Assembly: GCA_003194525.1 (NCBI GenBank)
Contig: NBIV01000205.1
Location: 81,613-145,612 of the forward strand
From: Gracilariopsis chorda
Lineage: Eukaryota; Rhodophyta; Florideophyceae; Gracilariales; Gracilariaceae
DNA length: 64,000 bases
Direction of reading: 5' to 3'
The notes beneath the pieces were generated by a model. That model made no database searches. It was not told where the DNA came from and saw only the letters and a program-made list of their open reading frames with translations. Within the stretch, counting starts at the first letter, position 1. Each line of letters begins with the position of its first letter. This document shows positions 38,983 to 49,128 of the stretch, one piece after another. Both the position numbers and the translations under genes were made by a program.

Positions 38983-39342
38983 ATGAACGCTCAGGAATGG
39001 TTGAAGGAGGTGAAGGCCCATCAAGCCCAAGCCAGGAGAGAGCATGGCCTGTGCACTCTGGAAAGGGGACAGCAAGTTATTTCACCCCAACATCTCAGTC
39101 TCCATTTCAGTACTGTATCGAGAGCAACGGAGGAATGGATGTACGACGAGGCGTTGATGGCTGAGTTGAGGGAAAGAATACGGGAGGGGGATAAAAAGAA
39201 GCCCCAAGAGGAGGTAGGAGCAAGTAGGAGCCCATCCTTGCTGCTTGGTGTGATTGAAGACTTGTTTAATAGTATGTTTAACAAGTTGAACAGAAAAGAA
39301 AAAACGTCTTCATTGAATACCTGCGCTTTTCCGCTGTCGTAG
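38983..39342 (+). CDS. Hypothetical small protein (weak)
   Basis: 119 residues from the ATG at 38983, which has a favourable CACC context. It is charged and helical (EWLKEVKAHQAQARREHGLC, then LMAELRERIREGDKKKPQEE) with a moderately hydrophobic region near LLLGVIEDLFNSMF. No domain is recognised. It sits in a gene-poor, repeat-containing region, and coding status is uncertain. Confidence 0.35.
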   Translation: MNAQEWLKEVKAHQAQARREHGLCTLERGQQVISPQHLSLHFSTVSRATEEWMYDEALMAELRERIREGDKKKPQEEVGASRSPSLLLGVIEDLFNSMFNKLNRKEKTSSLNTCAFPLS

Positions 39343-41252
39343 TACGCATGTCCCCAGTACTGAAGCCAAGATTTTGCATCTCATCACCATCTTCTTCGTC
39401 TTTGCTGCGCCCTTAATGCCTAATTGCGACAGTAGAGTAGAAGCATCTGTCTGTAGATTCTTCTTGTAAGAGTGCGTGGAATTCTGCACACGAAATGACA
39501 AAGCGAAAGATGATGGTGCAAACTGGTATTGAACATATTTGCCAGAACCAGGACCGACACGCCGTTGATGACCGGAACAAACCAGAGCTACAATCATAGA
39601 GTGAGAGCCCTTTTTACTAATTGTATGGTCCTCTTGTTAGAAATGATGAAATCGCACGCAATGATCGTAATGCCCAACAAGATGCCGGCATATTGACGTA
39701 ATGCCTATTAAGAGGACCAGTGTCGGTTCTGGTTCTGCATTGCATGTGATTATATCATGCAATCACGGGCACTGGTTGTAATGCCTAACAAGATGCCATT
39801 ACATTGCACTTCTCTTTCCCCAGGAAACCAAAGAAGCTTCTGCGACTACTGTCTACTGATATCGTTGACGGAGTTTCCTCTTCTCTCACCCATACTGGGT
39901 AATTGTTACCTTTCTTTTGGTTTGTTAACTGACATCGTAGCACGTCGTAGTCGACATTCTTCTTTGCCTTTCTCGGGCAATTACACATAAAAAGCCTGTC
40001 CTCCAGGTGACTTACTACGCGATGTAGCTTCGACACGTGCCCAGTGAAGATTTGTGCCAAATGGAACGCCGTCTTTTTTTGCTTCTGCGTTCGTTTTCAC
40101 AACCTTGTTCTATTCCTGCAAGAGGTTTGAGGTCAGAGAATTCTTGGACAACCTTGGTGTTGCCTCCAAAAAGTCCATTTGCGCCTTCACATGTGTGGCC
40201 ATCAGTCAGAAGAAAGTATTTGAAAGAAGACTACTCGCTGATGTCTTTTCAAGGGGTGCAAGACATCCATGGAAGTAGCGTACTGTATGGTGTACCAGCG
40301 CGTTTGTTTGCATCTAAGCCTCGGACTTTCATGGGCGAGAGAACTTTCAAAAAGACAATGAGCACAAAGGCAACTTCAAGGCTGCTTTCACGCTCTAGAC
40401 GATTGAAAACGTATAGTTATTCTCTTTATTCATTCTAGGGCCTCAAAGTTGTCGCAGCCCATATGGCACGATGCTAAATTGCTTTGCGCAGGATGCCTGC
40501 TGTGGTGAGGGATCACTGCAAGGTACTAGCGAGTCCCGCTGAGGGAACATGCACTTCGGCCCGTCGAGGTGTGCCGACCTTCCAAAAGGACTGCAAAAGA
40601 CTACAAAGTTACGCCGGATGAGGAAGCCAAATGAAGATTCGATTGGGTCTATTAGGGAATTTAGGTGTCGAATAGATGATCAGCTTTCTACTTCTTCTAG
40701 AAAGTTAATACCGCTGCCTCGGAATTAGAGGCACGTGCCGGTAAACACATACACACACGCACACACATCTATTCTGGATATCACCATCCCTAACCCTTAG
40801 CATACTGTATGCACACAAAGGACTCAAGATTGACTCAAACACTGTTGCGTCGTTGACATCTCGACGCCGGACAAAACAAGGGCAGAAGGGTACAGGTAGA
40901 CTAACCGTTCTAGTACCTCGGAACTACTGGCCCATGGGTTCTCTTCACAATCAACGCGTCAACTTTTCTCAAAATCTCAAATATGGGACCGGAAAAATAC
41001 AAGACTAAACAGAAGATTAGAGGACACGGCTATGACAATATAGTTATGTCAAGATGTGTTCCTTTATCCGTGAAACAAATCTACTAAGTGTCTGCCATGG
41101 TGTTGTGGTGTTGCGGCAGTTGAGTGTATGTGACAATAATGCGGTGGAGCACTCGCTTAATGTGCAGTACAAATGGTGATCTTCCTCGTCGATTCTTTCG
41201 CTTCCGATATTTCCGAACTGATGGTCATCACATCTCCGGCAATGTAACAGCT
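39343..41252. other. Gene-poor region with short repeats and decayed frames
   Basis: 1.9 kb with no intact gene. It includes a direct repeat GTAATGCCC/TAACAAGATGCC at 39667-39686 and 39778-39797, a palindrome ATTGCATG/CATGCAAT at about 39739-39763, a degenerate minus-strand reading (39,785-40,440) and dispersed-repeat copy B. Confidence 0.5.
40545..40760 (+). repeat. Dispersed repeat family, copy B
   Basis: Aligns by eye with copy C (about 42,675-42,890) over its whole length and with copy A (about 26,500-26,680) over its second half. Shared marks with copy C are ACATGC(A)(G/C)TTC, CCGTC(G/T)AGGTGTG, AAGTTACGCCGGA and CTTTCTAC. It ends in a CACACACAC-like tract in this copy. Confidence 0.6.
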
Positions 41253-41654
41253 TTAGCTACCGGACACTGGAACTTCATCCCTTGCAGTGTTAAGCGCAGA
41301 AACAGCATTTCTGAACCATACGAACAGGAGAGACTCTGCTCTTAGAGCGATACGACAACGGGCGGTAAGTCTGGACACTTCTCCAGCGCTCACCGCATTG
41401 TTTGCGGCATCTTCAACTTGCTCTCGTGTACCAACAACGTCTATAGCAGTCAAGGAGACGGCTGTTTCCCCGCAAACCAAGGCGAGAATTGCGATCTGTG
41501 GCGTTGTCGTTGGTGGAGTAATAATGATGGCTCGAATGCTATCCCCAGTTGGGTCTGCGAATAGGGGCATGAAATCGTCTTGTGCGGAACAAGTACCCAA
41601 CCAGAGAGTAATACTCAGCAGAGAAACAACGAGGATGCGAGGGATGGTGTTCAT
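41253..41654 (-). CDS. Small secreted protein, function unknown
   Basis: 133 residues from the ATG at 41654. The N-terminus is a textbook signal peptide (basic start, hydrophobic core VVSLLSITLWLG, then CSA before QDD), so export is likely. The mature part is about 110 residues, with few Cys and no recognisable domain. Its neutral composition and lack of repeats do not point to a role. It lies in a gene-poor, repeat-rich stretch. Confidence 0.6.
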   Translation of the reverse strand: MNTIPRILVVSLLSITLWLGTCSAQDDFMPLFADPTGDSIRAIIITPPTTTPQIAILALVCGETAVSLTAIDVVGTREQVEDAANNAVSAGEVSRLTARCRIALRAESLLFVWFRNAVSALNTARDEVPVSGS

Positions 41655-42674
41655 CTTTTCCAATCGTTTTCAGACAGTAGATATTGATATGCAGCGGTGC
41701 TTGTGTTGAAGGAAGGGAGGAAGGCGATTGTGGGACGGTGAACGAAATGGCCTCTTTTATACTGCAGTACAGATTTATTTCCCCGAAAGCATAGACTTCA
41801 GTGAAGCTGGTGACATGCATGATTTCAGAATTTGGTGTAGCCTAGGTTAAGCCGTGCCACACCTCACGATTTTCGTAGGCGAGCTTCAAACGAATCTAAG
41901 CAAGAAACCTTCACTGAACGTGCTTTTATTGTGTGCTGTTGTTTGTGCTTTGCGTGTTTTATTAAGAGTCAGCTCTGAATGAATTGCTTGCGATGTTATC
42001 GAGCAGAGCTCAACATCACGTTGAATTTGTCTTAAACCGAGTTTGCGCTATAGACGTCTGATAGAAGTGAAGGTGTACAGCGCAAAAGGACAGTGTGTAA
42101 CTTACAATACAGTATGAGAAACCTTGTATGAATCGATACAGCTTTTCTCTCTGTGGCGATTGGTGGGAAGTGGTGGAATAGAGCCTACAGCACAGCATGT
42201 CCATGCGGAAGTACAGTATATAGATTATTTGAGACATCGTTGCTCGAAGAAGGTTAATTTACTTTACTGGAAGGGCGACAAACGAACCAAGCTGAAGAAA
42301 TGGAACTGTATTCAACCGTAGTCCCCGAGTTTGGGCACGCCTGCATGTGCATACACAGCAGGGGGCGCTTTGAAATGAATCTCTTTGAAGGAAGGGTTAG
42401 CGGTTCCTGCTACCCCTCTAAAGCAATCCTAATAAAGAAAAGATCTTTGCAAGCAGCAGAGAATGCGCGACATTTTATACATGCTGCCGTTGTTTCCTCA
42501 GTAATCCGATGACGTTGTCCTTAAACTTTTCAGAACCACACGTTGGAAATAGACAGTCTTGCTTCCAAGCACAGCAGTACTTTGCGGAGAGGTCATCCGC
42601 TCAAGAGTGGCACCGTGACACTATCATAGTGTTCTGATACTCTAAAGCCTCATATCGGTACAAACTTCCTTCCG

Positions 42675-42890
42675 CACATGCAGTTCCTCCCGTCTAGGTG
42701 TGTTAACCTTTGGAAAAGGCTACAAAAGACTATCAAGTTACGCCGGACGTGGGAGCCAAATGGAAACGCGATTTGTTGTACTAGGAGAACTCAACCGTCA
42801 AATAGGTGATTTGCTTTCTACATCGTAGATGTTACGACCGTTGCCTCGGAATCAGGGGCACTGGCCGCAAACACCAAACAAACAGCCAAC
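42675..42890 (+). repeat. Dispersed repeat family, copy C
   Basis: The best match to copy B (about 40,545), in the same orientation and 2.1 kb away, with many substitutions and small gaps. The right part (AGATGTTACGACCGTTGCCT then CGGAATCAGGGGCAC) mirrors the end of copy B. A 95-codon minus-strand frame crossing it is probably accidental. Confidence 0.6.
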
Positions 42891-44123
42891 CGTCTTCAAA
42901 AAGATGCACATGACCAGCATCATGTGAATCGATAAGCCTTCACTACTTGGTGGAATCACCGATCGCAACTCGTCAGTTGGTAACGAGTTAGCCTGCAGAT
43001 AGGAAAGAGGGTTAGAGTAGCTAACCATCTTACCTAGGAGAGGCCGCAGGCGACACAGAGCAGTGATGATCTCTGCGGGGTATTCCCCTACCCTTCTACT
43101 GCTGAGCGAAATAGATGCCTTAAGTTTTCTCCCTCCCATCTCTTACTGCACTTTGTAGTGCAAGATATCTCTCTGGACAAGACACACCTGGAGGGGTGCG
43201 TATGGATACGAGGTTGAGTTGCTGTCACTAGTCAGTAAATGGCTTCGATCACGGCCTAGGACGGTCTCCATCGTGCGGCAAAACTATGAAGCCAAAATCT
43301 CTTCGTCTTTGCTGTCATCTAGGTTTCACTGGCTTCTCTATAGCACTGACCTCCGGAGACAAATAGCAGAGAGTAACAATGATGATGCTGATGATTAGTG
43401 GAGGCTTGACGATTTGGTGGTTGCTAAAAAGCGTACACGTCATGATCTCTGATCCATATCAAAATATGATGAGAAACATCATGTTCAGCATGACGCCGTT
43501 GGCATCAGCAGTTTTTGTTGAACAAGTTGTTTCGATTTATTTTAAGGAATCTCTCGGGACCTTTGAGAAGTGTATCAGGGTATAGAGACAGAATTGTAGA
43601 GAACGGCTTCAAGCCAAGCCACGTCAAACCATTGCTTGAACAGATCTGAGGGATCCGTAGGTAGTGTGTTCGAGAGCTACGGATGTGTTTGGAGATATCG
43701 AGAGTGGATACAAAGCCCAATCGAGAATCGAAAGCTCGAAGAAGGGCGGAGAAGATCAGATTCACAAACAACAGCTTTTGCTGCAAAGGCATATTCAGAA
43801 GCGTAAGGGATTGCTAGCCATAAGCTTTGGTTGGCTGGGAAGCGACGCACTACAAGCGTCTATATTGCTTCTTTGGGATTCGACACTTTCTTTAATGTAC
43901 TGTTGTGAAAGGAGTTAGACTGTTGTCGGACATGCCGTGTGGTTGTAGTCGCAGATGTGGCTCAAGTATGAAGTCTGGTTCAGCACAAAGCTGGGCTGCG
44001 TCGCTACATCTTGCCGCTGCCGTTCTGTCTTTACTCGACCCCAGGCTGGGCCTCTTATTGTCGTTCTGCTGTGACCTTTGGCAAGGACGTACTGACAATC
44101 ACATTCGGGCGGCAGCGCCCTTT

Positions 44124-44202
44124 CATCATTGTATTAGGCAATACAATGTCTTCATAATTAGAGCATGGCACTCTTCAATCATCATTGTATTAGGCAATAC
44201 AA
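44124..44202. repeat. Tandem pair of identical hairpin-forming repeats
   Basis: A 23-bp unit occurs at 44124-44146 and again at 44180-44202, a 56-bp period. Each unit contains the perfect inverted repeat TTGTATT - AGGC - AATACAA. It lies about 35 bp outside the left end of the Harbinger element. Confidence 0.85.
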
Positions 44203-44235
44203 AATCTCTGTATTCAGCGTGCAGCATTCTTCTAA

Positions 44236-44264
44236 GAGCATGTCTATTCGTCGTGGTAAATTTG
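44236..44264 (+). repeat. Harbinger left terminal inverted repeat
   Basis: Starts GAGCATGTCTATTCG immediately after the TAA duplication. It pairs with 58463-58490. Confidence 0.85.
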
Positions 44265-44324
44265 TATTTCTGAAAATATAGCTTCACAGGTAGTATCTAT
44301 TCGAGAGGTTATCTCCAAATTTGG

Positions 44325-44390
44325 TGGCTAAATGAGTAAATTTATATGTAAACGTGGGCTGAAATGCATATGGATTTACTCATTTGGCCA
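44325..44390. repeat. Subterminal inverted repeat inside the Harbinger left end
   Basis: Two 24-bp arms at 44325-44348 and 44367-44390 (21 of 24 matching when one is reverse-complemented) around an 18-bp spacer. The core is AAATGAGTAAAT. It may be a subterminal transposase-binding or SANT-protein-binding site. Confidence 0.7.
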
Positions 44391-44597
44391 CTGGCATGCT
44401 ACTTTTTGTACCAACAAGAAGCGACCAACTGGCAATCACAGCAATGACCCCACGCAGTTCGTGGATCCCTTCCCACCGAAAATACAGTACCATCTCAACC
44501 CCCTTCATCGCCCCCAACCTTTGACTACGCTCTCCTCTCTCTTGGCCCTTTCCGGACTATCCCCGTGAATCTATCTGCCACCTACCTTTGCATCTAA

Positions 44598-45533
44598 ATG
44601 GCGGGAAAGGGCAACAACTTTACGCCCGAAGAAGACCTGGCCTTAGCCAAAGCGTGACTGAGCTGCTCTCGCCGCACGCTCGACCAGAACGCCGAAACCT
44701 TTTGGACCGACTTTGCCCTCGCCTTCTCTAACCAGCTGAAAGTTGTCTGCCCCCGCTCGCAGGCTAATCTAAAGTGCCGCTGGACGCTCTTACAGCGCGT
44801 CACGCAGAAGTACCTCGCTGCAAACCGTCTGTACCGGGCCAACATCCCGACCGGGGAGACAGAAGACGACACGCTCCGCAATGCAATGACGCTCTACCGC
44901 GAGAAGAACAAGACAATGAAGGATGGAAAAACTCGTCTCGCGCCGGCGCTCAAATGTCTTGACGCCATGATGCTACTCTCCGAGCACCCAAAGTTCTCTA
45001 AGAGGGTCGGAGGTGGCTCTTCCTCATCTGGACCGGGCTACGGCGACAGCCAGCAGGGAGAGAGCGAAGCGAGCCTTCTAAACACGTCTAGCTTTCAGAG
45101 CGGGGCCCGTGTGCTCCCCGATGAGCCCGTTCAGGCAGGCAATGTCTGCATGCAAGGTACGTCAGCAAACCGCCCCCTAGGAACGAAGCGGCAGAAGTAC
45201 GCTGACGCAATCGAAGCCGGCCCATTCAAGATGTCTGCGTTCATTGAAAGCGTGAGCTCTGCAATCCGTAGCAGTGCCAAAACTCGTGCCCACGCCGCAG
45301 CAGTGGCTATCAAGTTCAAAATATTGTCGAAGATGTCGCTACCGTCGGATGAGATGAACAGAAGGTTGGACAAGCTCCTGATGGAGGCGGATGGCATTGG
45401 CAGCGCGGTTGGCTGTCCTGTTCGCTTGAATAAACCACAAGAAGGAGGCATGGGTCCCGATGCACCCAATCGGGGGACCGAGGAGGCCATAGAGACGGTT
45501 GGGATGGAGGCAACGGAAGAAGAAGATGTGTAA
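44598..45533 (+). pseudogene. SANT/Myb-like Harbinger accessory protein, one in-frame stop
   Basis: 312 codons with a single internal TGA at 44655-44657. Upstream of it the frame reads FTPEEDLALAKA and downstream it continues with LDQNAETFW, the usual start of trihelix/SANT proteins paired with PIF/Harbinger transposases; the stop falls where the family has Trp. The second half is helical (KNKTMKDGKTRLAPALKCLD) followed by a Ser/Gly/Gln-rich linker and a basic C-terminus. The partner normally binds the transposon ends and brings the transposase into the nucleus. Frame and composition are otherwise intact, so inactivation looks recent. A downstream ATG at 44886 would give a truncated product lacking the domain. 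Confidence 0.8.
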
Positions 45534-46198
45534 TCGGTTTTCGTGTTGCAATCGCCGCGCAAATGCAAGTGGTGCGCGCAAAGCACGCAGCGAGGGCAAC
45601 AATCTTTTACTCGAGCCTGACTCCAAACCTACTCCATAGATGCGCGCTGATCGCCTCGTTAAGCTGCACGTGCGCATCTCTACTACAAACTAGCTCATTA
45701 CGTTGTAAAAGCCCAGCTAGTCCCGTCGGTATCTCCCTCGAACCCTCCACACCACCCTCTTTAGTGCCTTCGCTTGCGTCTTGTGGTGCAATGCCCCAAA
45801 GGGGAAAAACACCGAAAGACGTTCGGGATCTTCCTCTCACGAGGTGAACCCAGTTGGGTAGAGCCCTCCCAGAGGTGTCACGGCGAAGCCGGTTTGTAAG
45901 ACCAGGGACACCTGTCGCGACTCGCGCAGGGAGGTGAAGGCGAAGAATCGGTATCCGCGTGAGCGGGGTGTGATCCTCAGTAGAGGTATGTTTCCACGTA
46001 AGTGGGGAAGTGTGAGCGGATGCGCACACGAGGGCCGCGGATAGCGGGAGGTGCTACCCGAAAAAGGGGAAGAAGGAAGGACGAAGTGGGTCGCGAGAGC
46101 GACGAGCAGATACGGCAATGCCGGTGGACAGGACTCCCTATACAGGGCGAAACACCAATGCAATTGGAACAATTATACTCCCAGTGATGGGTCCCTTT
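45534..46198. other. Harbinger internal sequence left of the retrotransposon; possible older LTR fragment
   Basis: 665 bp with no gene. From 45782 it reads TGTGGTGCAATGCCCC, which looks like the start of an LTR, and the sequence is rich in short inverted C/G-tracts like the flank right of the retrotransposon. This could be a solo LTR split by the younger insertion, but no matching end was identified. Confidence 0.35.
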
Positions 46199-46203
46199 AG
46201 ATG

Positions 46204-46766
46204 TGTGATGCAAGGAGTAACTCGGTCATCCGAGGTGCGGAAATCACCAAGTCGATACGCGACGGTTCATGCGTCACACGTGTTTTCGGTAACCCGAGGG
46301 TTGTCACAAGGGGACACTGAGCGATGCACGAGCGGGTGCGGTTCATACGTGGATTTCCACTTTATTTGGGATGTGCACAGTAGGTGCTGGCCACGGGCCA
46401 TCTACTTAGAATTATCTAGATATTTATAATATTATTTACTGTAGCTAGTGCGGCACTCCGCAGTACTTCGTGACGGGAAGGGTCGCACCTCAGTAAACTG
46501 GAAGATCATGGGGGACGGAACCCAAGTTCCTAGTTCCTGGAGCCTTAACCGGACCTCCGGACTAGTTATAACTTGCGGTCTCCCGCTAAGCTTCCACCCC
46601 ACACGGATTCCCGTGCTACACCCGTGCTCACGCGACCGAACCCCGGTTACCCGGACAGAAGCACCCCTAGGCCTTGCCGCCGCAGGCGGCACCCCTATTA
46701 TCAGGTTAATTCGTGGACATCCACATCGCTACCGAGTGGCCTCGCGCCCCTAGTGGTTGTACCACA
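46204..46766 (+). repeat. 5' LTR
   Basis: 563 bp, TGTGATG...ACCACA. An AT-rich block at 46411-46440 (TATTTATAATATTATTTA) may serve as the promoter TATA region. It differs from the 3' LTR at five sites, two adjacent ones in GCGGCACTCC versus GCGAAACTCC. Confidence 0.95.
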
Positions 46767-46771
46767 CGAAT

Positions 46772-46789
46772 TGGTCTCCCGACCTAGAA
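46772..46789 (+). promoter_or_regulatory. Candidate primer-binding site
   Basis: Begins TGGTCTCCCGACC five bases after the 5' LTR, as expected for a site complementary to a tRNA 3' CCA end. The tRNA could not be identified. Confidence 0.5.
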
Positions 46790-46980
46790 GTGTGCTTCAT
46801 CATTGTCTCGTGGATTGCCACGTTTGGAATCCGGTTACGGAAGTACCGAGTCATCTCGAGTCTGACGGCTGAAAAGAGCCATAGCTCGATTTTCATACTT
46901 GTTCTCCGCCTGCCAGACTCTACACGGGACGTACAGAAGACTGGGACAATATCGCAACAGGTTGCACAGAGGTACTGGAG

Positions 46981-49128
46981 ATGGTCCAGACTCGAAGTCA
47001 GTCGAGCTCCGGACAACCCGGTCCCTCTGCACAACCCCCGCCGATGCAGCGGCTTGGAACTTCGGTCGAAGCCGGGAACCGCCTTTATAGGCAAGCCTTA
47101 CGATCAAGGGCCCGATCAACTGGCGCCATCCCAGCAGAGGCTGAAGTACCCGCTCCGGAAGCGAACATGGCGGCTAACGCCGCAGGAACCTCCACTGAGG
47201 ACAAGTTACGCACAGAGGTGCAACGACTCCAGAAGGAGTCCGACTCCCATCGAACCCGTCTCACGGAAATGGAATTGCAGATTACTGCGTTGACTGGTGC
47301 TTTGGACCGCCTGCGTGTGGAACACCACGCCTTGGCGAGCCGAGCCCACGATCTGCAGATCACGGCTACTGTTCGGACACTCCGAGAGGACCTCAATCAG
47401 GTCATGGAACGCCAAGGCAATGCCTCCGGGGTAATATCGGGACTACCCGTTGACGTCGAGGAAATCCTCACCCGGGTCAACCCTCGCCTTGAGAGGCTGG
47501 AAGCAGCGGTATACACGCAGAGTGCTGTTAACATCCCGCTCGAGACGGAGATGGAACGACCCACACCCGTGGAAACCCGTTCGAAGAAGTCGAAATCGAA
47601 ACGTGGAAAGATGCGGAGGTCCGCCTTGAATTCAGATTCGGAAGATTCCGAGGAATCCGAGGAGAGCTGATCAAGTTCAGAAGAATCTGAAGAGGAATCG
47701 TCAGAGGAATCTTCCTCTGACGATGACACTCGTAAATCGAGGAAGAAATCTAAGCACCGCGGAACATCCGCTTGGATACGCCGCAAGAGAGGCCCGGCAA
47801 AGAAGGGACTCAAGGTGCTACCTTGTACTAATCCGCTTTATCGGAGAATTATAGACTACCGTCTGTATCGTTTGAAAATACGCAAACTCAAGCGAACGAG
47901 TCGCGAAACGGGAAGAGTTAAGGATCAGATCAAGAGACTGAAGATAGGAATGAGTGATCTCAAGTTCGACGGGAAGGACCCGATCTTAATCTTTGATTTC
48001 TTTTACCGGTTTGTGACCGAGGCAGACATGCTTGGTATGAGCGAAGCGCAGGCTTTCGTGGCTGTACCACATTTCTTGACAGGGTTTGCCCTACAACAGT
48101 ATCGAGCAGTGAGCGGCTCGCTCACGGTCGACGAAGGTGGAGTCACCAACTGGCCTGAGGGCGTGCAATATCTCCTGCGAAGTTACGAAACCTCCAATGC
48201 CATCCGCGAGCCTATCCTCACCCTTCGGGATGTAACCCAGAAGCCTGGAGAAAAGGAGGTAGAATACAGCTCAAGGCTGAATAACGCAGCCACCAGGTGC
48301 GGGAACGTGCACTCCACGGATGAGAAGATGACGCTATTCGTCGATGGGTTAGATCCAGTGATCAAATCGTTAGTGGCTCGTCAGCGAGAAAAGCATGCCA
48401 GCATGAACTTTTTGGAACTCGTCCAATATGCCCAAGCAGAAGGGGATGCGGTCCGTGCCCGCGGACAACAGCGCCGTACAACGGTATTCGTAACGCCCAA
48501 GGACTCGCCGGTTCGTTCGGCTAAACCAAAGGCCAGAGCCCTATATGCTGAGACCGTCGAGGATTCTCGGTCGTCATCCCTGATGCCACGGGACCAAAGC
48601 CACACGCTGGAAGAAGCGCTTCCTTACCTGGATTATCCAGAAACCTCAGTTCCGACGACGGAGTTGCCAACTACAGATACCCCTACGGAGGAGTCCGAGC
48701 TCCTCCTAGCTGATATCAGACGTCAGCGTCAGGCTGGAGTGGCTCCCCCACAAGGCGGGTTCACGCCCAGTAAGCCTGGATGGGTGGACCAACGCGGAAA
48801 TTACCGCTCAGCAGCTGCATATCGGCCCCGCCGAGAAGTGCTCATCTGCCACGTGTGCTACGGGAGGCACCACTTAGCAGCGGAGTGTACTCTACCTGCT
48901 CGAGATTTGGAACGAGTTATCTCGAATTATGAGTCACTGACAGACGCTGAACGCAGCAGAGTACCGGCCACCATGTATTGGAAAGCCAAGGCGTTCGTCG
49001 CCGGTGACCCAAACCGCGTGGGCGGAATTCCGACGACCCAGAATGTGGAGCATTCTCAAGCCGGACAGATTCGCGGCCCGCCCGCAGTGGCCGTAACGGC
49101 ATATGCTCCGAATAAGTCGGAAAACTAA
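46981..49128 (+). pseudogene. gag: gag of the Ty3/gypsy element, one in-frame stop
   Basis: 716 codons in one frame from the ATG at 46981 to the TAA at 49126-49128, with a TGA at 47668-47670 in a Ser/Glu-rich stretch. The N-terminus has a coiled-coil (residues about 75-140). After an acidic then basic linker comes a retrotransposon gag domain (GFALQQYRAVSGS, then YLLRSYETSNAIREPILTLR and VEYSSRLNNAATR). A CCHC zinc knuckle, CHVCYGRHHLAAEC, is near 48846-48890. The C-terminus overlaps the pol frame by 13 bases. The TGA would release only the first 229 residues. Confidence 0.9.

Larger units (their letters stand above)
41655..44235. other. Gene-poor region left of the Harbinger element
   Basis: 2.6 kb without a supportable gene. 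It contains dispersed-repeat copy C and, near its right end, a duplicated hairpin. Open frames at 43,379-43,585 and 43,905-44,273 have no recognisable domain. Confidence 0.5.

Noticed and set aside
42852-43139. 95-codon minus-strand ORF
   Set aside because: Spans dispersed-repeat copy C; no conserved domain.
43379-43585. 68-codon Met-rich plus-strand ORF with hydrophobic patches
   Set aside because: Too short, AT-rich surroundings, no family, no signal peptide or good start context.
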